DNA of 11,119 bases. It comes from an uncultured Ruminococcus sp. (GTDB lineage: Bacteria > Bacillota > Clostridia > Oscillospirales > Acutalibacteraceae). The stretch lies in assembly GCA_902772755.1 (NCBI GenBank), contig CACYCD010000126.1, forward strand, positions 1 to 11,119, in the 5' to 3' direction. Of the stretch, positions 6,205-11,119 are shown piece after piece. Every line of letters begins with the position of its first letter. Position 1 is the stretch's first letter. The position numbers and the translations under genes were made by a program. The notes below the pieces were generated by a model. The model ran no database searches, was not told where the DNA came from, and saw only the letters and a program-made list of their open reading frames with translations.

Positions 6205-7215
6205 ATGGTATTGATAAAAAAATTTAGGCTATGTGCCGTTGTTATTGCCGTTTTGGCTGTAATACTCTGCTTTCCGTTCCGTGCAGTTGCGGTTGAAACA
6301 GATGGCAGTATTACTCTCAATTGCCCTGTTACGGGACAAAGCTTTAGTTTGTACCGCATAGCCGATATAAACCAAAACGGTTATTCCTTTACAGAAGAAA
6401 TGAGCGGTTATCAGGTAGAGCTTACCTCCGAGGCAGCCGCAGATACACTCTCTGCCTATATCCAGCGTGACAACCTCACACCACTCAGAACGGCAGTATC
6501 TGGTGATGAACGCAAGGTAGTATTTGACAGCCTGACCGATGGCGTTTATTTGATAGTAGGCGAGAGGCTTTCAAAGGATAAAAAGGTTTACGCCATAAAG
6601 CCTGCACTTATTTCCGTTCCAAGGTATATTGGCTCTCAGGAACAGAGAAGCGTGACCGTTGACTGCAAGTACGAGGTTCACGATGCCGGCAAAAAGTACA
6701 TCGACATCAGCGTTATAAAGGTATGGAAGTCGGATGAGGGTCAATCAAGACCGAGGTCTGTGACAGTCCAGCTTTTGAGAGACGGTTTTGTCTATGATAT
6801 CGCCATTCTGAACAGCTCAAACAGTTGGAAATATGCGTGGAAGAATCTCAGCGTTGCATACGAGTGGAAGGTAGTCGAAAAGGAAGTTCCGTCAGGCTAC
6901 AAGGTAAAGATCGAGAATGACGGTGCAGTTTCGTTCACCATTACCAACGTTGGCAAAGAGCGTGTTACGACTACCACCGCACCTGTGATCACTCAAACTA
7001 CACAGCCCACTACCACAGGGACTGTTCCGGGTTATTCAACACCCACTTATAACACAAATACAATGCCTACTCCGTCAGCACCAACTCCCACAAATCCCGG
7101 TGACGGTACTCCAGAAATACCGCAGACTGGTCAGCTTTGGTGGCCTGTAACCTGGCTGGTTATCGGTGGCTGTCTTATGATAATTATCGGTGTTGGCATC
7201 AAGAGGAACAGCTGA
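6205..7215 (+). CDS. Minor/basal pilin with Cna-B domain and IPQTG sorting signal
   Basis: This 336-residue wall or pilus protein starts at ATG 6205, seven bases after a full AAGGAGG (6191-6197). A signal peptide ends near AVA (27-29). The N-terminal domain (about 34-155) has the pilin-type pattern TGQSFSLYRIAD and LTDGVYLIVGE. At the place where VYPK is usual it reads VTVDCKYE (150-157). A Cna-B domain follows (about 166-249) with VIKVWKSD, WKVVEKEVPSGY and FTITNV; K172, E225 and N248 fit an isopeptide bond. A Thr/Pro-rich linker (254-303) would span the wall. The C-terminus is IPQTGQLWWP, a membrane span and KRNS. The small size, wall-spanning linker and two-base spacing to the next sortase gene suggest the basal subunit. 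The role is inference; surface anchoring is firm. Confidence 0.88.
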   Translation: MVLIKKFRLCAVVIAVLAVILCFPFRAVAVETDGSITLNCPVTGQSFSLYRIADINQNGYSFTEEMSGYQVELTSEAAADTLSAYIQRDNLTPLRTAVSGDERKVVFDSLTDGVYLIVGERLSKDKKVYAIKPALISVPRYIGSQEQRSVTVDCKYEVHDAGKKYIDISVIKVWKSDEGQSRPRSVTVQLLRDGFVYDIAILNSSNSWKYAWKNLSVAYEWKVVEKEVPSGYKVKIENDGAVSFTITNVGKERVTTTTAPVITQTTQPTTTGTVPGYSTPTYNTNTMPTPSAPTPTNPGDGTPEIPQTGQLWWPVTWLVIGGCLMIIIGVGIKRNS

Positions 7216-7217
7216 AT

Positions 7218-7814
7218 ATGAAGAGAAGGACAGGAACGGTTTTTATCGTAATCGGCTTTGCTCTTATGGTGGCTGCTCTGGTGCTTACGGTCTATAATCT
7301 CTGGGATTCAAGACGGGCAGGTGAGGCTTCAAAGGAAATACTCACCTCGCTAGATAAACAGCTTGACAGGGAATCCGTCACATTCCCCACGGATAATCCC
7401 GACAGGGAGATGCCTACCGTAAAAATAGACGGCTACCGCTATTTGGGAAAGCTGAAGATTCCGGATTTGGATATTGAAGTTCCCGTGATGGACAAGTGGG
7501 ATTATGACAGATTGCTCATATCCCCCTGCAGGTACAGCGGTTCGGTCTATAAAAACAATATGGTCATTGCCGCTCACAACTACTCCACCCACTTTGGAAA
7601 CATTCAGTCCCTGCAGCCCGATTCAAAGGTTATTTTTACCGATGTTGAAAAAAATGTCTACAAGTACAAGGTGCTTACAGTGGAAACTCTCAGTCCGCAT
7701 CAGACAGATGAGCTTGAAACCCCCACTAAGTCCGACCCCTGGGATCTGACGCTGTTTACCTGTACTTATGACGGCAGCAGACGCTGTACAATAAGATGCG
7801 AGAAAATCAAATGA
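7218..7814 (+). CDS. Second sortase (class B/D-like), probably for the IPQTG pilin
   Basis: This 198-residue membrane-anchored transpeptidase starts at ATG 7218, two bases after the minor pilin stop, so translation is probably coupled. A weak AAGAGGA (7201-7207) precedes it. A longer frame from ATG 7137 lies inside the pilin gene and is rejected. One N-terminal membrane span (about 7-27) is followed by the sortase core, starting YLGKLKIPDLDIEVPV. The catalytic residues are H120 (IAAHNYSTHFG), C182 (DLTLFTCTYDG) and most likely R189. There is no C-terminal membrane span, unlike the class C enzyme upstream. The TLFTC-x6-R spacing and short core resemble clostridial class B or D sortases; I cannot settle the class by eye. 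It probably attaches the adjacent IPQTG pilin, and with it the fibre, to peptidoglycan. Confidence 0.88.
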   Translation: MKRRTGTVFIVIGFALMVAALVLTVYNLWDSRRAGEASKEILTSLDKQLDRESVTFPTDNPDREMPTVKIDGYRYLGKLKIPDLDIEVPVMDKWDYDRLLISPCRYSGSVYKNNMVIAAHNYSTHFGNIQSLQPDSKVIFTDVEKNVYKYKVLTVETLSPHQTDELETPTKSDPWDLTLFTCTYDGSRRCTIRCEKIK

Positions 7815-7821
7815 TTCATTG

Positions 7822-7856
7822 GCACTTTGCATAGTTTGCAGAGTGCTTTTTTGTTT
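7822..7856 (+). terminator. Rho-independent terminator closing the pilus locus
   Basis: GCACTTTGC (7822-7830) pairs with GCAGAGTGC (7838-7846) over 9 bp with one G-U and a 7-base loop. Six T residues follow directly (7847-7852), then GTTT. It begins eight bases after the second sortase stop. Confidence 0.9.
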
Positions 7857-7874
7857 ATATGCACAAAGTTATTA

Positions 7875-7918
7875 TCAAAATATTTCATATTACGGTGTTA
7901 TATGTTATAATATTTTGA
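7875..7918 (+). promoter_or_regulatory. Promoter within a large dyad symmetry, for aminotransferase-trpS
   Basis: An extended -10, TGTTATAAT, lies at 7903-7911. The -35 region is poor. A perfect 10-bp inverted repeat, TCAAAATATT (7875-7884) and AATATTTTGA (7909-7918), brackets the promoter, and a 5-bp pair CATAT/ATATG (7886-7890, 7900-7904) is nested inside. The right arm overlaps the -10 and the expected start of transcription. This suggests an operator for a dimeric regulator, although the AT-rich composition raises the chance of coincidence. Confidence 0.55.
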
Positions 7919-7927
7919 AAAGCTTAT

Positions 7928-7934
7928 AAGGTGG
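7928..7934 (+). promoter_or_regulatory. Ribosome binding site deciding the aminotransferase start
   Basis: AAGGTGG lies 8 bases before ATG 7943. The in-frame GTG at 7931 is part of this site and so is not the start. Confidence 0.75.
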
Positions 7935-7942
7935 TTTTATTT

Positions 7943-9133
7943 ATGGAATATTATTTCAGCAACAGGGTGCAGACCCTCAAGCCCTCTGCAATAAGAGAGA
8001 TTTTCAAGTATGCGGCAGACCCGTCGGTTGTTTCGCTTTCCGCAGGCAACCCCAGCCCCGAGGCTTTCCCCGTTGAAGCGATACGGGAGATCTCACAGCG
8101 TCTGCTTGCGGAAAATCCCATAGGTGTTTTGCAGTACAGCGTGACCGAGGGCTATCCCGCACTCAGGGAAACTCTGAAAAAATATATGAAAGCACATCAC
8201 GATATCGGCACAGATGATGACGATATCCTCATAACCACAGGTGCACAGCAGATAATGGATCTTGCTTCAAAGGCACTGGTCAATGAGGGAGATGCGGTCA
8301 TAACCGAAGCTCCGTCATTTATAGGTTCTCTCAATACCTTCCGCAGCTACAATGCAAAGCTTGTTGGTGTTCCCATGCAGAGCGACGGAATGGATATGGA
8401 TGCACTTGAAAATGCTTTGAAAGAAAATAAAAACGCAAAGCTGATCTATACCATTCCAAATTTCCAGAACCCGACAGGACTTACGACCTCCCTTGAAAAA
8501 CGCAAGAGGATATACGAGCTTGCCAAGGAGTACGGAGTTATGATAATAGAGGATAACCCCTACGGCGACCTGCGTTATTCGGGCGAGTATATCCCCTGCA
8601 TAAAGAGCTTTGACACCGAGGGCATAGTGATCTATGCAGGCTCAATGAGCAAGGTTATCTCTCCCGGTATGCGTGTTGCATACGCAATAGCACCAAAGCC
8701 TGTGTTCCAAAAGATGGTTGTCTGCAAGCAGGGCAATGATGTTCATACAAATGTTTGGTCACAGATGGTCTGCAATGAATTTATCACAAAATACGACTTT
8801 GATGCACATCTGGATATGCTCAGAAATAAAAAAAGAAAAAAAGCGGAATTTATGATGAAGCTGATGGACGAATATCTCGTGCCTCTCGGCATCACCTATG
8901 CTCCGATAACAGGCGGCCTGTTTACGATGTGCACCCTCCCCGAAGGAGTGGATATGCCGTCATTCTGCAAATCCGCAGTTCTAAACAAGGTATGTGTTGT
9001 TCCCGGCAATGCGTTTCTCACTGATGAAAGCGAGAGCTGTCAGCTGTTCAGGGTCAATTTTTCAACACCTACGGACGAACAGCTTGAGCGTGGTATAAAG
9101 CTGCTTGCAAAGACTGCAAAGGAATATATCTGA
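7943..9133 (+). CDS. PLP-dependent class I/II aminotransferase (MocR/2-aminoadipate-like family)
   Basis: This cytoplasmic fold-type I aminotransferase has 396 residues from ATG 7943. The cofactor Lys is K237 in AGSMSKVISPGMRVAY. D204 and Y207 (IIEDNPYGDLRY) and N176 (NFQNPTG) are the expected PLP contacts, and R370 (LFRVNFS) should bind the substrate carboxylate. The opening, with LSAGNPSPEAFP and LQYSVTEGYPALRE, is typical of the group that includes 2-aminoadipate, aromatic and branched-chain aminotransferases and the enzyme half of MocR regulators. No DNA-binding domain is attached. Substrate cannot be fixed from sequence. trpS begins 14 bases downstream in what looks like one transcript, compatible with, but not proof of, a role in aromatic amino acid metabolism. 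Confidence 0.92.
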   Translation: MEYYFSNRVQTLKPSAIREIFKYAADPSVVSLSAGNPSPEAFPVEAIREISQRLLAENPIGVLQYSVTEGYPALRETLKKYMKAHHDIGTDDDDILITTGAQQIMDLASKALVNEGDAVITEAPSFIGSLNTFRSYNAKLVGVPMQSDGMDMDALENALKENKNAKLIYTIPNFQNPTGLTTSLEKRKRIYELAKEYGVMIIEDNPYGDLRYSGEYIPCIKSFDTEGIVIYAGSMSKVISPGMRVAYAIAPKPVFQKMVVCKQGNDVHTNVWSQMVCNEFITKYDFDAHLDMLRNKKRKKAEFMMKLMDEYLVPLGITYAPITGGLFTMCTLPEGVDMPSFCKSAVLNKVCVVPGNAFLTDESESCQLFRVNFSTPTDEQLERGIKLLAKTAKEYI

Positions 9134-9134
9134 T

Positions 9135-9140
9135 GGGGGA
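9135..9140 (+). promoter_or_regulatory. Ribosome binding site deciding the trpS start
   Basis: A G-rich run, GGGGGA, ends 7 bases before ATG 9148. An in-frame ATG at 9133 overlaps the upstream stop but lacks a well-placed site and would add five residues not usual in the family. Confidence 0.6.
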
Positions 9141-9147
9141 AAGAACA

Positions 9148-10143
9148 ATGGAGAAAAAACCTATAGTTTTCAGTGCGATACAGCCCAGCGGAACAATGAC
9201 CCTCGGCAACTATCTCGGAGCTATCAAAAACTGGGTGAGTATGCAGGATGAATACTTCTGCTTTTATGCACTTGCCGACCTTCACACTATAACGGTCAGA
9301 CAAGACCCAAAGGAATTCAGAAAGAACATACTTGATCTCTATGCACTCCTGCTCGCCTGCGGAGTTGACCCCGAAAAAAGTGTGTTCTTTATACAGAGCC
9401 ATGTTTCCGCTCATTCTCAGCTGGCGTGGTTGCTCAACTGCTATACGCAGTTCGGTGAGCTGTCCAGAATGACCCAGTTCAAGGACAAGAGCCGAAAGCA
9501 CGCAGATAACATTAATGCAGGATTGTTCACCTATCCTGTACTTATGGCTGCGGATATCCTGCTCTATCAGGCTGACAAGGTCCCTGTGGGTGCCGACCAG
9601 CTCCAGCACCTTGAAATCACAAGGGATATAGCAACACGCTTCAACGGCTTGTACGGAAATGTTTTCAAGATCCCTGAGGGCTTCGTTCCCAAAAACGGTG
9701 CGAGGGTTATGTCATTGCAGACACCCGAAAACAAGATGAGCAAGAGTGATGAAAATGTGAACGGGTGCGTCTATGTCCTTGACAAGCCCGAAACAATAAT
9801 GAAAAAATTTAAACGGGCAATAACCGATAATGATGCACAGGTGAGGTTTGACCCTGAGAACAAGCCCGGCATAACCAACCTTATGACTATATACAGTGCG
9901 GTGACCGGTCTTACCTCCGAGCAGATAGAGAGCGATTTCAGCGGAAGGGGCTACGGCGATTTCAAGACCGCAGTGGGAGAAGCTGTGGTGGAGAACCTCA
10001 GACCCATTCAGAATGAGTACGAAAGAATAATCAAGGACAGAGCTTTTATGGAAGAAACCTGGACTAAGGCAGCAGATTTTGCCGCAAAATTCAGTCAGCG
10101 TACACTTGACAAAGCTATGAAGAAGATCGGTTATATTTTGTAG
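9148..10143 (+). CDS. trpS: Tryptophanyl-tRNA synthetase
   Basis: This enzyme charges tRNA-Trp with tryptophan using ATP, in the cytoplasm. The product has 331 residues from ATG 9148, the usual length for the bacterial enzyme. The start IVFSAIQPSGTMTLGNYLGA carries the class I HIGH-type motif as TLGN (18-21). KMSKS is intact at 196-200 in NKMSKSDEN. The segments FYALADLHT, ELSRMTQFKDKS and YPVLMAADILLY are standard TrpRS core elements. The gene follows the aminotransferase by 14 bases without a promoter or leader of its own and ends just before a terminator hairpin. No T-box leader is visible in front of the gene pair. Identity is secure. Confidence 0.98.
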   Translation: MEKKPIVFSAIQPSGTMTLGNYLGAIKNWVSMQDEYFCFYALADLHTITVRQDPKEFRKNILDLYALLLACGVDPEKSVFFIQSHVSAHSQLAWLLNCYTQFGELSRMTQFKDKSRKHADNINAGLFTYPVLMAADILLYQADKVPVGADQLQHLEITRDIATRFNGLYGNVFKIPEGFVPKNGARVMSLQTPENKMSKSDENVNGCVYVLDKPETIMKKFKRAITDNDAQVRFDPENKPGITNLMTIYSAVTGLTSEQIESDFSGRGYGDFKTAVGEAVVENLRPIQNEYERIIKDRAFMEETWTKAADFAAKFSQRTLDKAMKKIGYIL

Positions 10144-10148
10144 GATTC

Positions 10149-10176
10149 ACGGCAGGGTATGACCCTGCCGTTTTAT
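10149..10176 (+). terminator. Terminator-like hairpin after trpS
   Basis: ACGGCAGGG (10149-10157) pairs perfectly with CCCTGCCGT (10163-10171) around loop TATGA, and the T-run covers 10171-10174. The stem is strong but the T-run is short, so some read-through into the next gene 13 bases later is possible. Confidence 0.75.
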
Positions 10177-10188
10177 CGAGGTATAGTT

Positions 10189-11119
10189 ATGCTAAACAAA
10201 ATAAAAGTATCAAAAGCAGTCAGTGCGTTCTTTGCTGTGCTTATCCTGCTTTCGCTTGCCTCCTGCCGTGAACAGGAAAAATTTCTCACGGGAGTAGTCC
10301 GCACACGCAGACAGGAAACGACCGACCGAAGGAATGACAGAGTTACCCTCTATACTTATGTCACGGGTGAGGACGATTCCCTGTCATACGACAACAATAC
10401 CAAGTTTTATTATCCGCTGCTTCAAATGTGCAATGCGTACAACAATTATTGTACAGGTATGAATATGGGAGAAAATGCAGTGTATCTTGTGAAATTTTCC
10501 ACACGTGATGCTATGGTACAGCAGATGTCCACCGAGATTATGTCGGGCGGAGGTCCCGATTTGATAATCCTTGATAACCAACTCCCGATACGTAAGCTGA
10601 TGGACAAGGGTGCATTTGAGGATCTTAATCCCTATATTGAAAATGACAGTGATGACAAAGCTCTTGATATCAATAACTACGATAAAGCACTGCTCGATGT
10701 GGGAGTGTACAAGGGCAAGCGTTATATGATGCCGATGCTTATAGAACCCGATATTTACTTTTCACAAAAAAATCTGCTGGAGGACAGCGGGCTGAAAAAA
10801 ACCGACAATCTGACCTTCAATAACCTTCGCACTAAGCTCAAACAATTCACAAATTCGGATAATCTCTCTCTATTTGACAGCTACGAAAGCTCACGGGATT
10901 TTCTCTATCGCTACATAGGCGACAATATAGATGCAGAGCGTGGGACTGTCAGCTTTGAGACTAAGGAGTTTAAGGATAATATCGAGTTTATGAGAGAAGT
11001 GTTGCAGCAGTCTATGTCCAACGGAAAATACAACTCTGTCTATGATGACAAATGCCTGTTCTCAAAGGGTAATTTCGATTCCGAAAAGAGTATGTATATG
11101 GTAAATAACTATTCGCTGA
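10189..11119 (+). CDS. ABC-transporter solute-binding lipoprotein (family 1-like), 3' end outside window
   Basis: The frame from ATG 10189 is open to the right edge, giving 310 visible codons. A GAGG (10178-10181) lies 7 bases upstream. The N-terminus is basic, then hydrophobic, and ends in the lipobox LASC, with C26 as the lipidated residue, so the protein is anchored outside the membrane. The segment MSGGGPDLIILDN (about 118-130), the following IRKLMDKGAFEDLNPYI and later KRYMMPMLIEPDIYFSQKNLLEDSG match the layout of family 1 extracellular solute-binding proteins, many of which bind sugars or oligosaccharides. Family 1 proteins usually exceed 400 residues, so a substantial part is missing. 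Permease genes would be expected to the right. The ligand is unknown. It appears unrelated to trpS and has no clear promoter beyond possible read-through. Confidence 0.85.
   Translation, partial: MLNKIKVSKAVSAFFAVLILLSLASCREQEKFLTGVVRTRRQETTDRRNDRVTLYTYVTGEDDSLSYDNNTKFYYPLLQMCNAYNNYCTGMNMGENAVYLVKFSTRDAMVQQMSTEIMSGGGPDLIILDNQLPIRKLMDKGAFEDLNPYIENDSDDKALDINNYDKALLDVGVYKGKRYMMPMLIEPDIYFSQKNLLEDSGLKKTDNLTFNNLRTKLKQFTNSDNLSLFDSYESSRDFLYRYIGDNIDAERGTVSFETKEFKDNIEFMREVLQQSMSNGKYNSVYDDKCLFSKGNFDSEKSMYMVNNYSL

Noticed and set aside
9040..9609. A 189-codon antisense open frame opposite trpS
   Set aside because: trpS is certain on the other strand, and the antisense product shows no signal peptide, motif or ribosome binding site context.
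1..11119. CRISPR arrays, tRNA or rRNA genes, insertion sequences
   Set aside because: I saw no regularly spaced repeats, no tRNA-like cloverleaf and no transposase-like frame on either strand.

Overview
The window looks like a stretch of chromosome from an anaerobic Gram-positive gut or rumen Clostridia, most plausibly a Ruminococcus-like member of the Oscillospiraceae. The clues are sortase-type surface proteins, strong GGAGG-type ribosome binding sites, moderate GC content, and an exported-protein N-terminus ending in TTYALILPAITL followed by HxHxxxCY repeats, a combination I associate with clostridial SpaA-type surface proteins. The genus is inference. All genes are on the + strand.

The left two thirds (1 to about 7856) is a sortase-assembled pilus locus. 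In order it holds: a type I signal peptidase cut by the left edge; a large LPETG surface protein, probably the tip pilin or adhesin; a 289-base intergenic stretch with strong RNA-type secondary structure; the LPGTG backbone pilin; a second structured intergenic stretch; a class C pilin-polymerising sortase; a small IPQTG minor or basal pilin; and a second, differently built sortase. A rho-independent terminator closes the locus. The expected division of labour is that the signal peptidase removes export signals, the class C sortase joins backbone subunits and adds the tip, and the second sortase, coupled to the IPQTG pilin, handles that pilin or fixes the fibre to the wall.

The right third is a separate unit. 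A promoter with an extended -10 lies inside a large dyad symmetry and drives a PLP aminotransferase gene followed 14 bases later by trpS. A terminator follows, then a lipoprotein solute-binding protein of an ABC importer that runs off the right edge.

The most interesting non-coding signal is the pair of leader-like RNAs in the pilus locus. A three-way junction (3308-3389) and a hairpin (3451-3477) precede the backbone pilin, and a 15-bp hairpin (5301-5335) sits one base before the Shine-Dalgarno of the class C sortase. Every imperfect position in these stems is a G-U pair in the + strand RNA, so they look like RNA structures rather than DNA palindromes. Several gene starts were moved inward from the longest open frame to the codon with a proper ribosome binding site.
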